A stretch of DNA of 64,000 nt from DTU052 sp050951725 (GCA_050951725.1 JBMNJO010000011.1:1-64000); one strand, 5' to 3'. Positions 15,124-24,307 are shown, counted from the first letter of the stretch. Program-made: numbers and translations. The notes: generated from the letters alone by a model not told the origin.

Positions 15124-16647
15124 TTGAGTAAGAGAGCCCTGATTAGTGTTTCCAACAAGGATGGAGTGGTAGAGTTCGCGCAAGGTCTGGAGGCCTTGGG
15201 TTGGGAGATGATCTCAACCGGTGGTACTTACGATCTCCTGAAACGTTCAGGGGTAAGTGTAACCATGGTTTCTGATGTAACCGGTTTCCCGGAGATCCTG
15301 GACGGGAGGGTCAAAACCCTGCACCCCAATATCCATGGAGGGATACTGGCCCGTCGTATACCTGAACATATGCAGCAGCTGGAGAAGAACAGGATTGATA
15401 CCATAGACATGGTAGTGGTTAACCTGTATCCCTTCAGGGAAACCATCCAGAAACCGGGGGTCACTCTGGAAGACGCGATTGAAAACATAGACATTGGCGG
15501 TCCTACCATGATCCGGTCCGCGGCCAAGAATTATCAGGACGTGATAGTGGTGGTCGAACCGCGGGAATACCCGGCAATTCTTGCTGAGCTCAAGGCCGGA
15601 GGAGATATAAGTGCTGATATGCGCTTCAAGCTGGCTAAAGAGGCCTTTGCCCATACGGGTTTTTACGATTCCATGATTGCCCAGTACCTAGGCGGCCTGC
15701 TGGGCGAAAAGTTCCCCGGGGTCCTGGTCTGGGGCGGCGAAAAGATTCAGGAGATGCGGTACGGTGAGAATCCTCACCAGTCTGCAGCCTTTTACCGACA
15801 GGCTCTGGCTGTGGGAGGTCTGCCTCTGGCCAAGCAGTTGAACGGCAAGGAACTTTCTTATAATAATGTGGTCGACGCCGAAGCGGCTTTTGCCCTGGTG
15901 AAGGAGTTCGAGGAACCAGCCTGTGTGATCATCAAGCACACCAACCCCTGCGGGGCAGCTATCGGCAAGAACCTTTCCGAAGCCTACTGCCGGGCATTCG
16001 GAGCTGATCCGGTTTCAGCCTACGGCGGAATAATTGCTTTTAACCGCAAGGTTGATGCCGAGACCGCCAGGCAGGCAGCGGAGCCCTTTATGGAGGTTAT
16101 AATTGCTCCTGGTTTTGATGCTGCTGCCCTTTCGATACTGTGTGCCAAGAAGAATCTGCGGGTCCTGGAGCTGCCGATGGACAGGCAGGCGGGCATGCAG
16201 ATGAAGAGTGTGGTAGGAGGTATGCTGGTTCAGGAACTGGATACCATACCTTTGGATTTGAACGACCTCAAGGTGGTAACGGAGCGTCAACCTTCAGCGG
16301 CGGAACTGGCCGAATTGGCATTTGCCTGGAAGGTGGTCAAGCACGTCAAGTCGAATGCTATCGTGGTTACCAAAGATAACACCACTCTGGGGGTTGGTGC
16401 CGGCCAGATGAATCGGGTTGGTTCAGCCAAGCTGGCCCTGGAACAGGCGGGGGACCGGTGCCAGGGAGCCGTGCTGGCCTCCGATGCCTTCTTCCCCTTC
16501 AAGGATACAGTTGAACTGGCCGGACAGTTTGGCATAGCAGCCATAATTCAACCCGGGGGATCTATCCGCGACCAGGAGAGCATTGATGAATGCAACCGCC
16601 TGGGTATCGCCATGGTCTTCACCGGCGTCCGCCATTTCAGACACTAG
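15124..16647 (+). CDS. purH: Bifunctional AICAR transformylase / IMP cyclohydrolase
   Basis: This 507-residue protein does the last two steps to IMP. The N-terminal MGS-like cyclohydrolase domain has STGGTYDLLK and GFPEILDGRVKTLHPNIHGG; the C-terminal transformylase domain has KHTNPCGAAIG and the KSNAIVVTK region. It is the normal family length. TTG 15124 starts two nt after the purN stop with GAGGAGG at 7-8 nt. A palindromic terminator-like element follows. Confidence 0.96.
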   Translation: MSKRALISVSNKDGVVEFAQGLEALGWEMISTGGTYDLLKRSGVSVTMVSDVTGFPEILDGRVKTLHPNIHGGILARRIPEHMQQLEKNRIDTIDMVVVNLYPFRETIQKPGVTLEDAIENIDIGGPTMIRSAAKNYQDVIVVVEPREYPAILAELKAGGDISADMRFKLAKEAFAHTGFYDSMIAQYLGGLLGEKFPGVLVWGGEKIQEMRYGENPHQSAAFYRQALAVGGLPLAKQLNGKELSYNNVVDAEAAFALVKEFEEPACVIIKHTNPCGAAIGKNLSEAYCRAFGADPVSAYGGIIAFNRKVDAETARQAAEPFMEVIIAPGFDAAALSILCAKKNLRVLELPMDRQAGMQMKSVVGGMLVQELDTIPLDLNDLKVVTERQPSAAELAELAFAWKVVKHVKSNAIVVTKDNTTLGVGAGQMNRVGSAKLALEQAGDRCQGAVLASDAFFPFKDTVELAGQFGIAAIIQPGGSIRDQESIDECNRLGIAMVFTGVRHFRH

Positions 16648-16677
16648 ATTTTGAGGTAAAGCGGGGACGGTCACGCA

Positions 16678-16738
16678 AGTTGGGGACGGTTCTTACTTGC
16701 GTGGCCACGCAGGTAAACAACCGTCCCACTTGCTTTTT
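16678..16738 (+). repeat. GGGGAC-type palindrome with T-run (REP-like/terminator) between purH and purD
   Basis: AAGTTGGGGACGGTT (16678-16692) pairs with AACCGTCCCACTT (16719-16731), followed by GCTTTTTT. Inside is a second dyad, CTTGCGTGGCCACGCAG (16697-16713). A related GGGGACGG word lies at 16663. It could attenuate transcription into purD. It is one of five GGGGAC palindromes in the window. Confidence 0.65.
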
Positions 16739-16756
16739 TAAACAGGAGGTGCAGAG

Positions 16757-18028
16757 ATGGGCAGGAATGTGCTGGTGATTGGGCAGGGTGCCCGGGAACA
16801 TGCGATGGTCTGGAAGCTAAGCCAGAGCCCCGGTATAGGACGTATCTTTGCGGCACCGGGGAACGCGGGCATTGCGGAGATCGCCGACTGCTTGGATGTC
16901 AAGGTAACCGATACCAGGCAGTTGTTGGATTTAACAGAGAAAAAGAAGATTGACCTGACCGTGGTGGGCCCTGAGGTTCCACTTATGGAAGGTATTGTTG
17001 ATGAGTTTGAGTCCCGGGGACTGAGGATTTTTGGACCGCGTCGGAATGCGGCCATCCTGGAAGGGAGCAAGGTCTTTACCAAGAACCTTTTTAAGAAGTA
17101 TGGAATCCCTTCCGCTGATTTCGGCTCATTCTCGGATATAAATGAGGCTCGTGACTACCTGCGGGAAAAGGGGACCCCTATTGTGGTAAAAGCGGACGGA
17201 CTGGCGGCTGGCAAAGGTGTGGTGGTGGCCATGGATGAAAAGACGGCCCTGGCCGCACTGGATATGATCATGCTGGACAAGGCCTTCGGAAAGGCCGGCC
17301 TTGAGGTGGTTATAGAGGAATGTCTTCAGGGTGTGGAAGTCAGCGTGTTTGCACTCTGTGACGGTAAGAACGTGGTGCCCATGGTGGCGGCTCAAGACCA
17401 CAAACGGGTCTTTGATGGCGACCAGGGCCCGAACACTGGAGGAATGGGCGCTTACAGCCCTCCACCCTTCTATACCCCCGATTTGCACCAGCAGGTCATG
17501 AAGGAGATAATGGAACCCGTGGTTAAAGCCATGGCCGCTGAGGGGCGCCCCTACAAGGGGGTTCTCTATGCCGGCCTGATGTTAACCGCTGAGGGTCCCA
17601 AGGTCTTGGAGTTCAACGTCCGGTTGGGGGACCCTGAGGCTCAGGCGATTCTGCCTTTGATGGAAACCGATTACCTGACGGTGCTGGATGCGGTGGTTGA
17701 TGGCCGCCTTGACCAGACTCCGGTATCTCTCCTTCCCCAAGCCAGCGTTTGCGTGGTTCTGGCCTCTGCTGGATATCCGGGCCAGTATACCACCGGACAT
17801 GTGATCACCGGTCTGGATGATGTCTCCCCGGATACCCTGATCTTTCATGCCGGGACCAGGCGTCATGGAACTCAATTGGTGACCGATGGGGGCCGGGTTC
17901 TCAGCGTTGTCTGTACCGGGGATACCATAGCCCAGGCCATTGACCGGGTTTACAGCGAGATTCCCTGGATCCAGTTTGAGGGAATGCACTACCGCCAGGA
18001 TATTGGGGCCCGGGCATTGAAATTATAG
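16757..18028 (+). CDS. purD: Phosphoribosylamine-glycine ligase (GAR synthetase)
   Basis: A 423-residue ATP-grasp enzyme joining glycine to phosphoribosylamine. The N-terminal motif is VLVIGQGAREHAMVWKL, where most homologues have GSGGREHA, so the first glycine of the loop is replaced. The ATP-grasp core shows VKADGLAAGKGV (about residues 142-153), DQGPNTGGMGAYSP (about 222-235) and EFNVRLGDPEAQ (about 285-296). ATG 16757 follows AACAGGAGG. It is the last purine gene, after an intergenic palindrome. Confidence 0.95.
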   Translation: MGRNVLVIGQGAREHAMVWKLSQSPGIGRIFAAPGNAGIAEIADCLDVKVTDTRQLLDLTEKKKIDLTVVGPEVPLMEGIVDEFESRGLRIFGPRRNAAILEGSKVFTKNLFKKYGIPSADFGSFSDINEARDYLREKGTPIVVKADGLAAGKGVVVAMDEKTALAALDMIMLDKAFGKAGLEVVIEECLQGVEVSVFALCDGKNVVPMVAAQDHKRVFDGDQGPNTGGMGAYSPPPFYTPDLHQQVMKEIMEPVVKAMAAEGRPYKGVLYAGLMLTAEGPKVLEFNVRLGDPEAQAILPLMETDYLTVLDAVVDGRLDQTPVSLLPQASVCVVLASAGYPGQYTTGHVITGLDDVSPDTLIFHAGTRRHGTQLVTDGGRVLSVVCTGDTIAQAIDRVYSEIPWIQFEGMHYRQDIGARALKL

Positions 18029-18053
18029 TAATCATACGAGAGAGGGGATGCGG

Positions 18054-18629
18054 ATGGGTTCAAAGACAGGTCAAGATAAAGTCGATAGAACTCCGAATTA
18101 CCATCTGCGGCGGCTCCTGGTAGTCATTGCACTTGTGGGGGTAGTGGCACTCTTTGTCTATGCCCCGACCCGCGAGTTTGTAAAGACCACGGTACTGCTG
18201 GGGATGCCGGCTCTGGTGGTCTGGAGTTATCAGCGCCGCTTTATAAGGTTTTCCTGGACCTGGTGGATCTCATCCCTGATCCTTTTGGCCCTGGCAGTGG
18301 GTTACGGGTTTATGTTGCTGGGTATGCCGGAGAAGCTGGCGGTAAAAAGTATTGAAAGAGAGGCCGGGATTTACCTGACTCAGGGCCAGTACGACCGGGC
18401 CATCGACAAGTACCGCGAAATGGAACGCTATGATCGAAAGGACCGGATGGAGCGGAAGATCAAGGAAGCAGAAAAACAGAAGGGGTATGATGCCTCCTAC
18501 CGCCAGGCCCTGAAGATGGCCAACGAAGGCAACTATGTTGAAGCCCGACGCTTACTGAATACCATTCCTATGGAGGCTATAGTATACCCTCAGGCCCGCG
18601 AATTATTACGAGAGTTGGAAAAGGACTGA
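18054..18629 (+). CDS. Membrane protein with cytoplasmic TPR-like tail
   Basis: A 191-residue protein with about three hydrophobic segments in the first 100 residues (LLVVIALVGVVALFVYAP and two more), followed by a charged helical region. There QGQYDRAIDKYREMERYDRK and EGNYVEARRLLNTIPME look like two TPR-type repeats. ATG 18054 has GAGAGGGG at 7 nt, while ATG 18048 is too close to it. No named family. It may be a scaffold in the membrane. Confidence 0.6.
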   Translation: MGSKTGQDKVDRTPNYHLRRLLVVIALVGVVALFVYAPTREFVKTTVLLGMPALVVWSYQRRFIRFSWTWWISSLILLALAVGYGFMLLGMPEKLAVKSIEREAGIYLTQGQYDRAIDKYREMERYDRKDRMERKIKEAEKQKGYDASYRQALKMANEGNYVEARRLLNTIPMEAIVYPQARELLRELEKD

Positions 18630-18633
18630 TAGC

Positions 18634-19296
18634 ATGGTTGACCTGCAAACGATAAAGAACGATCCGGTCATCAGGCAGTACATGGAAATGGCAAACAGAT
18701 TCATGGGCAATATCGGTGCCATAGAACACAACTTCGCTCATGCCAACATGGTGGCATCATTAAGTTATGATATTATCTTTACCCTCGGTTATCCCCGAAG
18801 AGAGGCGGAGATAGCAGCTATAGCCGGGTATCTTCATGATATCGGCAACCTGGTAAACCGTTACGGACATGGCACATCAGGCGCCATAATGGCTTTTGAG
18901 CACCTTCTGGATCTGGGAATGGATCCAGAAGAGATAGCCACCATCATGGGAGCTATCGCCAATCATGAGGAACATGCCGGTGGTCATGCGGTAAACAACG
19001 TTTCTGCCGCCGTTATTCTGGCGGACAAATCTGACGTCAGCCACGACCGGGTGCGCAAGCCGGATGAGACCAAATTTACTCCCCGGGACCGGGTGAATTA
19101 CGCTGCCAAGGAATCAACCCTGCATATTGATGCCATGGACCGCCTGATTGCCATGAGGTTGAAAATAGATACCCGAATCTGCAGTGTTATGGATTATTTC
19201 GAGATCTTTCTCACCAAGATGATGATGTGCAAACGTGCGGCGGAGTATCTCGGCTGCCGTTTTGAATTAACCATCAATGATGTGAAGCTATTATAA
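18634..19296 (+). CDS. HD-domain phosphohydrolase
   Basis: A 220-residue protein with an HD metal-dependent hydrolase domain. Likely metal ligands are His at IEHNFAHANMV, the HD pair in GYLHDIGNLVNRYGHG (about residues 69-84), and later HEEHAGGH and ADKSDVSHDR. Such proteins usually hydrolyse nucleotides or phosphodiesters; the substrate is unknown. It starts five nt after the preceding gene and lies just before the YerC regulator gene, so it may be co-transcribed with the histidine genes. Confidence 0.8.
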   Translation: MVDLQTIKNDPVIRQYMEMANRFMGNIGAIEHNFAHANMVASLSYDIIFTLGYPRREAEIAAIAGYLHDIGNLVNRYGHGTSGAIMAFEHLLDLGMDPEEIATIMGAIANHEEHAGGHAVNNVSAAVILADKSDVSHDRVRKPDETKFTPRDRVNYAAKESTLHIDAMDRLIAMRLKIDTRICSVMDYFEIFLTKMMMCKRAAEYLGCRFELTINDVKLL

Positions 19297-19308
19297 GGGA
19301 GGGGTACT

Positions 19309-19614
19309 GTGTCCGACCAGAATCCAGGCAACGAGAATATGGAGGTTTTAGCCAGGGCCTTCTCAGTTCTGCGGAACGAGGAGGAGTATGGTAAGTTTTT
19401 ACAGGATCTCTGTACTACCGGTGAGTTGGAGATCCTTTGCCAGCGTTTGAAAGTAGCCCACATGCTTGACGAGAACGACACCTACACCCGGATAGCTGAA
19501 AGTACAGGCGCCAGCACTGCTACCATCAGCCGGGTCAAGAGGTTTTTGGCTGGCGGTTACGGGGGGTATCGACTGGTTCTGGATCGATTGAGAGAAATGG
19601 GTGTTCGATTATGA
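19309..19614 (+). CDS. TrpR/YerC-family repressor, candidate histidine regulator
   Basis: A 101-residue DNA-binding protein of the TrpR/YerC-YecD family. The helix-turn-helix reads YTRIAESTGASTATISRVKR (about residues 60-79), preceded by the dimerisation helices with LCTTGELEILCQRL. GTG 19309 follows GGGAGGGG. Its stop overlaps the hisZ start. Comparative studies of Firmicutes have linked YerC-like proteins to histidine gene control (recollection); the gene position supports that. A 16-bp palindrome before hisG is a candidate operator. Confidence 0.85.
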   Translation: MSDQNPGNENMEVLARAFSVLRNEEEYGKFLQDLCTTGELEILCQRLKVAHMLDENDTYTRIAESTGASTATISRVKRFLAGGYGGYRLVLDRLREMGVRL

Positions 19615-20750
19615 AGAATCTGGAGATTGTAAAAGGGGCCAAGGACTTTCTGCCGTCGGAGGCAGCCATGAAGCGGGAGTTTGAGAACCAGACGGTTGAG
19701 ATCTTTACCCGCTGGGGTTATCAAGAGGTTATCACCCCCACTTTCGAGTACCTGGAAGTGATTGAATCCGGGGCTGGAGAAGGAATCCGGGAGGAGTTAT
19801 TCCTCCTGCAGGATCAGGACGGGCGTCTCCTGGCGCTGCGGCCAGAGATGACCATTCCCATCGCGCGGATCGTTTCCACCAAGTTCCGGGACTTTGCCGG
19901 GGTGTTACGCCTTTTCTACAATGCCAATATATTTCGGCATGCCCTGCCTCAGATGGGGAGGTATCAGGAGTTCTATCAACTGGGAGTTGAGCTGATCGGT
20001 GCTTCCGGAGCGATGGCTGATGCCGAGGTCATTGCCCTGGCGGCTGAGGTTTTGAAGAAACAGGAATTGGACTTCAAGATCAGCCTAAATCATATCGGTA
20101 TCTTTAATAACCTCCTGCTGGAGAGCGGACTCTCCGAATCATCCCGAGAGGGCATTAAACGACTGGTGCTGAAGAAGGATCTGGTAGGGCTTAACAGGAT
20201 GCTGGCCGACCTGACCATGGCTCCGGAACTGCGTCAGGTACTGCTGGATATGCCGCTTATGCACGGGGGACCGGAGGTTTTGGAACGATTGGAAGCGGTC
20301 CGCCGGATTCCCCAGGTGAAAGAGGCAATAGATGAGCTGTCGGGTGTCTATGACTGCTTGGCTCCCTATGGCATTCAGGATGACGTGGTTATAGATCTGG
20401 GCATACTGCGGGGGTTTGATTATTACACCGGTATCGTTTTTGAAGGATACTCTCCCCAGCTCGGATACCCGCTCCTGGGGGGCGGTCGCTATGACAACCT
20501 GCTCGGCAAATTTGGGGCGCCCCGGGTGGCTACCGGGTTTGCGGTTGGCATCGAGAGGGTCCTGCTGGCCCTGGGCCAGCACCGCAGCCAGTCCCGTGAG
20601 GTCCGGGTGGTTTCAGGCAATGACCTGCAGGCAGTGCTTAACCGGGCTCGGGAACTGCGGGAACAGGGCTTTATCGCCGAGGTTGATCTAAGTGGTGAAG
20701 ACTTGAGTGAAAAGGTAGTGGTGAAGTCCCGCGGACAGGCTGATGATTGA
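19611..20750 (+). CDS. hisZ: ATP phosphoribosyltransferase regulatory subunit
   Basis: A 379-residue HisZ, a histidyl-tRNA synthetase-like paralogue without aminoacylation that binds short-form HisG and gives histidine feedback. Class II synthetase-like segments include ALRPEMTIPIARI (motif 2 region), GRYQEFYQLGVELIG and, near the C-terminus, GLGGGRYDNLLG-like LLGGGRYDNLLGKFG. It ends without the anticodon-binding domain of true HisRS. The ATG overlaps the regulator gene stop. The short hisG downstream confirms the role. Confidence 0.93.
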   Translation: MKNLEIVKGAKDFLPSEAAMKREFENQTVEIFTRWGYQEVITPTFEYLEVIESGAGEGIREELFLLQDQDGRLLALRPEMTIPIARIVSTKFRDFAGVLRLFYNANIFRHALPQMGRYQEFYQLGVELIGASGAMADAEVIALAAEVLKKQELDFKISLNHIGIFNNLLLESGLSESSREGIKRLVLKKDLVGLNRMLADLTMAPELRQVLLDMPLMHGGPEVLERLEAVRRIPQVKEAIDELSGVYDCLAPYGIQDDVVIDLGILRGFDYYTGIVFEGYSPQLGYPLLGGGRYDNLLGKFGAPRVATGFAVGIERVLLALGQHRSQSREVRVVSGNDLQAVLNRARELREQGFIAEVDLSGEDLSEKVVVKSRGQADD

Positions 20751-20776
20751 CAGGGATTTGGGAGGGTGCTAAACTC

Positions 20777-20805
20777 TTGACGTATGATACTTTAATTGAT
20801 TAAAG
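20777..20805 (+). promoter_or_regulatory. hisG promoter region with 16-bp palindrome
   Basis: TTGACG (20777-20782) is a fair -35, and TATGAT (20783-20788) lies next to it. A perfect dyad, CTTTAAT-TG-ATTAAAG, spans 20790-20805, ending 10 nt before the hisG start. Its position and symmetry suggest an operator, perhaps for the YerC-like protein encoded at 19309. Confidence 0.55.
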
Positions 20806-20815
20806 CGAGGCGGAC

Positions 20816-21475
20816 ATGAATCCAGAACAACTAACGATAGCACTTCCTAAAGGAAAACTGCTGGGTCCTACCCTGAAACTGCTCTCCCTTTTGAACCTTC
20901 CCGTCGACGGGGTGAGCGATAAGAGCCGGAGTCTGGTTTTTGATTTTCCGGAATCCCGGGTTCAGTACATTGTGTGCCGGCCTACCGATGTTCCGACATA
21001 TGTCGAACACGGCGCAGCAGACTTGGGTGTAGTGGGCAAGGATATTATTCTTGACCAGGGTAAAGATGTTTATGAGATGGTTGACCTGGGTTTCGGCTAC
21101 TGCCGGTTTATGCTGGCCGTGCCGCTGGAAAAGGCCGACCAGCCCCTGGCTGATTTCAACTACCAGCGGGTGGCTACCAAATTCCCCCGGGTGGCAGAGG
21201 ATTACTTCCGTGGCCTGGGAATGCAGGTGGAGGTAATCAAACTGCATGGCAATATCGAGCTGGCACCACGGGTGGGGCTGGCGGAGATGATAGTTGATAT
21301 AGTATCGACCGGCAAGACCCTGAAAGAGAACTACCTGGCCGAGATAGCCAGTATTGCGGAATGTACTGCCCGGTTGGTGGTTAACCGGGTCAGCTATCGC
21401 ACCAAGTATCCGGTGATTGAGCCGATGATTCGGAAGATAAATCAAATAGTTGCGGAGGGGGAGTTGGGCGAATGA
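20816..21475 (+). CDS. hisG: ATP phosphoribosyltransferase, short form
   Basis: A 219-residue catalytic subunit that joins ATP and PRPP in the first histidine step. It lacks the C-terminal regulatory ACT-like domain of long HisG, so it depends on HisZ. Recognisable segments are ALPKGKLLGPTLKLL at the N-terminus, DLGVVGKDII (about residues 65-74), and the PRPP loop EMIVDIVSTGKTLKEN (about 156-171). ATG 20816 follows GCGAGGCGG. Its stop overlaps the hisD start. Confidence 0.95.
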   Translation: MNPEQLTIALPKGKLLGPTLKLLSLLNLPVDGVSDKSRSLVFDFPESRVQYIVCRPTDVPTYVEHGAADLGVVGKDIILDQGKDVYEMVDLGFGYCRFMLAVPLEKADQPLADFNYQRVATKFPRVAEDYFRGLGMQVEVIKLHGNIELAPRVGLAEMIVDIVSTGKTLKENYLAEIASIAECTARLVVNRVSYRTKYPVIEPMIRKINQIVAEGELGE

Positions 21476-22752
21476 TCAGAAGACTAGCCGGCACTGGCCG
21501 GGAGATGGATGATTTTCTGGCTCTGGTTAATGAGGATCTGGCTGAGCTTAGCCGCCAGGTATCGGAGATTGGAGACGAGGTCAGGCAGCGGGGAGATCAG
21601 GCCTTGATCGAGTTCACCAGGCGTTTTGACGGCTCTGACCTGACAACGGACCAGCTGAGGGTTAAGCGCGGGGAGTTGGAAGAGGCCTACTCCCAGGTTG
21701 ATGAGGCTTACCTGGAAGCTCTTAACACGGCCATTGACAAGATAGAAGACTTCCACTCCAAGCAGCTGCGGACCAGTTGGATGGAACCCGATGACGATGG
21801 CAGCATTCTGGGGCAGATCCACCGGCCCCTGAGGCGGGTGGGGATCTATGTCCCCGGAGGTACCGCAGCCTATCCTTCTTCGGTATTGATGAACGCCATT
21901 CCGGCGATGGTGGCCGGGGTGGAGGAGATAGCCATGGTAACTCCTCCTGATGCCAACGGCCGGTTGAATCCCTACACCCTGGTGGCGGCGGCAGAGCTGG
22001 GGCTGGATGAGATCTATAAAGTGGGCGGAGCCCAGGCGATATTTGCCCTGGCCTATGGAACCGGTCTCATAGAACAGGTGGACAAGATCACCGGTCCCGG
22101 AAATATTTATGTAACTCTGGCCAAGAAACTGGTTTATGGAGAAGTGGATATAGATATGCTGGCTGGGCCCAGTGAGATACTGATAGTGGCCGACGAAACC
22201 GCCGACCCGGCCTACCTGGCGGCGGATCTGATGTCGCAGGCTGAGCATGATGTTCGTGCCCGGTCTATCCTGGTTACCAACAGCTCCCGGCTGATGGACC
22301 AGGTGGAAGAGGAGATCAAGAACCAGCTGGTTGGCCTCTCCCGGCGCACTACCATTCGCGAGGCCCTGGTGCAGAACGGTGCCTTTATCCTGGTGTCCAG
22401 TCTGGAAGAGGCGTTTGACATTGCCAACCGTGTTGCTCCGGAACACCTGGAGGTTATGGTAGAGGAGCCGATACGCTGGTTGGGAGCCATCAGGAATGCG
22501 GGAGCAATCTTCCTTGGGCCTTACACCCCGGAGCCGGTAGGTGATTATCTGGCCGGTCCAAATCATATACTGCCCACAGGGGGTACGGCGAGGTTCTACT
22601 CCCCGGTTACGGTTGATACCTTCGTAAAGAAATCAAGCCTGATATACTTTAGCCGGAATGGTTTCGAAAAACACAAGAGTGAAATAATAAAACTGGCGGA
22701 GGTAGAAGGTTTAACCGCTCACGCTAACTCGATAAGGATTCGAAGGAGGTAG
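21472..22752 (+). CDS. hisD: Histidinol dehydrogenase
   Basis: A 426-residue zinc enzyme oxidising L-histidinol to histidine in two NAD-dependent steps. Diagnostic segments are RRVGIYVPGGTAAYPSSVLM (about residues 121-140), ITGPGNIYVTLAKK (about 207-220), DMLAGPSEILI (about 229-239) and MSQAEHDVRARS (about 258-269, His/Asp). The C-terminal metal site DYLAGPNHILPTGG is intact. The ATG overlaps the hisG stop (ATGA). Confidence 0.96.
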   Translation: MIRRLAGTGREMDDFLALVNEDLAELSRQVSEIGDEVRQRGDQALIEFTRRFDGSDLTTDQLRVKRGELEEAYSQVDEAYLEALNTAIDKIEDFHSKQLRTSWMEPDDDGSILGQIHRPLRRVGIYVPGGTAAYPSSVLMNAIPAMVAGVEEIAMVTPPDANGRLNPYTLVAAAELGLDEIYKVGGAQAIFALAYGTGLIEQVDKITGPGNIYVTLAKKLVYGEVDIDMLAGPSEILIVADETADPAYLAADLMSQAEHDVRARSILVTNSSRLMDQVEEEIKNQLVGLSRRTTIREALVQNGAFILVSSLEEAFDIANRVAPEHLEVMVEEPIRWLGAIRNAGAIFLGPYTPEPVGDYLAGPNHILPTGGTARFYSPVTVDTFVKKSSLIYFSRNGFEKHKSEIIKLAEVEGLTAHANSIRIRRR

Positions 22753-22759
22753 GAGGGTC

Positions 22760-23362
22760 ATGAATAAGGAATTGAGGTCAGCGGAGGTCCACCGGAAAAC
22801 CAATGAGACCGAGATCTTTTTGCATCTGGAACTGGATGGGACCGGGAATCACCAGATTGACATTGAAGTTCCTTTTTTAGGCCACATGCTGGCCCTTTTA
22901 GCCACTCACAGCCTCTGCAATCTCCGGGTATGGGCCCGAGGAGATGTCAAGGTTGACGATCACCATACCGTGGAGGATATTGGCATCTGTATGGGCCAGG
23001 CGATCAAGAAGAGCCTGGGAGACAAGAAGGGGATTAACCGCTACGGGAGTGCCCTGGTTCCAATGGATGAAGCCCTGGCGCAAGTGGTAGTTGACCTCTC
23101 TGGACGGTCGTTCCTGGATTTTAACGTGCCTATGCCGAACGGAATGGTGGGCAGTTTTGCAACGGAACTGGTAGAAGAGTTCTTCCGGGCCCTGGTTCAA
23201 AATTCCGAGATGACGGTCCATATCGACCTGTTAAAGGGCAGAAATACCCACCATATAGTGGAGGCGGTTTTCAAGGGCTTTGCCCGGGCGTTGGGTGAGG
23301 CAACCACCTACGAGCCCAGGATCGAGGGAGTCTGGTCCAGCAAAGGACGGCTCTCGCCGTAA
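22760..23362 (+). CDS. hisB: Imidazoleglycerol-phosphate dehydratase
   Basis: A 200-residue monofunctional IGPD with the two Mn-binding histidine motifs, DDHHTVEDIG (about residues 61-70) and GRNTHHIVEA (about 156-165). There is no fused phosphatase. ATG 22760 follows GTAGGAGG. The usual GG-rich RHTNETxI start reads VHRKTNETEIFLHLEL here. A GGGGAC palindrome separates it from hisH. Confidence 0.95.
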   Translation: MNKELRSAEVHRKTNETEIFLHLELDGTGNHQIDIEVPFLGHMLALLATHSLCNLRVWARGDVKVDDHHTVEDIGICMGQAIKKSLGDKKGINRYGSALVPMDEALAQVVVDLSGRSFLDFNVPMPNGMVGSFATELVEEFFRALVQNSEMTVHIDLLKGRNTHHIVEAVFKGFARALGEATTYEPRIEGVWSSKGRLSP

Positions 23363-23371
23363 CCAAAATAC

Positions 23372-23432
23372 TGAATCAGGGGGACAGTCCCCATGATGCA
23401 TTTTGCATCACGGGGACTGTCCCCCTGATTCA
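23372..23432. repeat. GGGGACAGTCCCC palindrome (REP-like) between hisB and hisH
   Basis: A 29-nt arm (23372-23400) pairs with 23404-23432 in 28 of 29 positions around a TTT loop. The core is GGGGACAGTCCCC followed by CATGATGCA. The same core and loop occur in the element at 54406-54466. There is no T-run. As RNA it would form a very stable hairpin inside the his message. Confidence 0.9.
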
Positions 23433-23469
23433 CTCCCACTATTTCTGTGTGGGTCCGGGGGAATTTTGT

Positions 23470-24108
23470 ATGATAGCAATAATCGATTATGGAATGGGAA
23501 ACCTCCGCAGTGTTCAGAAGGGACTGGAATGCGTGGGTATAACAGCATCCATCACTGGTGATCCGGGTGAGGCAGTCCAGGCTTCCGGGGTTATCCTGCC
23601 GGGAGTGGGAGCGTTTGAGGACGCGATAGCCAACCTGAAGAACACCGGTATGGTGGATGCGGTGCGGGAGGTGGTCCGCCAGGACCGGCCTCTTTTGGGT
23701 ATATGTCTGGGGATGCAGCTTTTGTTTACCGAGAGCGAGGAGAATGGGCGGCACGGGGGACTGGACCTGATCCCGGGCAGGGTAGTGAGATTCCCGGTGA
23801 CGAAGAAGGTTCCCCATATGGGTTGGAATCAGGTCCGCATGGTGGGGGACAGCCCCCTTTTTAATGGACTTCCCGACCAGTCATACTTCTACTTTGTTCA
23901 TTCCTATTACTGTGACCCGCATTTACCGGTAAGCGTAGGGATATGTGAATACGGGCTGGATTTTACCTGTGCAGTTCAGAAGGGCAATCTGTTTGGGTGT
24001 CAGTTTCATCCGGAGAAATCCAGCAGGCTTGGACTCCAGATCCTTAAAAACTTCGGGGATCTGTGCAGCAGGCCGACCGCATCAGAGCGACATGGCCGGG
24101 CTTGTTAA
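23470..24108 (+). CDS. hisH: Imidazole glycerol phosphate synthase, glutaminase subunit
   Basis: A 212-residue class I glutaminase that feeds ammonia to HisF. The nucleophile Cys lies in GICLGMQLLF (about residues 77-86); the His and Glu of the triad lie in FGCQFHPEKSSRLG (about 177-190). The N-terminus IIDYGMGNLRSV is typical. ATG 23470 is chosen over GTG 23449 because HisH proteins begin close to the IDYGxGN motif and a CCGGGGG site lies 8 nt upstream. Confidence 0.95.
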   Translation: MIAIIDYGMGNLRSVQKGLECVGITASITGDPGEAVQASGVILPGVGAFEDAIANLKNTGMVDAVREVVRQDRPLLGICLGMQLLFTESEENGRHGGLDLIPGRVVRFPVTKKVPHMGWNQVRMVGDSPLFNGLPDQSYFYFVHSYYCDPHLPVSVGICEYGLDFTCAVQKGNLFGCQFHPEKSSRLGLQILKNFGDLCSRPTASERHGRAC

Positions 24109-24119
24109 GGTGACATAAT

Positions 24120-24240
24120 CTCCGGCAGTACCTTATCATGGTGTTGACATAATACATTCCGTTTTCGGGGGTTCATCAGGGGATTGAAGCCACAACCGGG
24201 GCATGTCCTATTTATGTTGACGTAATACCTGTCTGTTTAA
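24120..24240 (+). repeat. Repeated GTTGACRTAATAC words between hisH and hisA
   Basis: GGTGACATAATC (near 24109-24120), GTTGACATAATAC (about 24143-24155) and GTTGACGTAATAC (about 24216-24228) recur in the 279-nt gap. The two better copies are each followed within 20-25 nt by CATTCCG. The gap has no gene. It may hold a decayed insertion-sequence end or protein-binding sites; I cannot decide. Confidence 0.4.
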
Positions 24241-24307
24241 TGCATTCCGACCTCAGTTTGGAGGCTGCGGCAACTTCGGACGACCTTGGTGAATTCCTTT
24301 TACTAAA

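Noticed and set aside
21484..22566. Long antisense frame over hisD
   Set aside because: It is a shadow of hisD codon bias (His/Gln/Gly-rich, no ribosome site, no recognisable domain).
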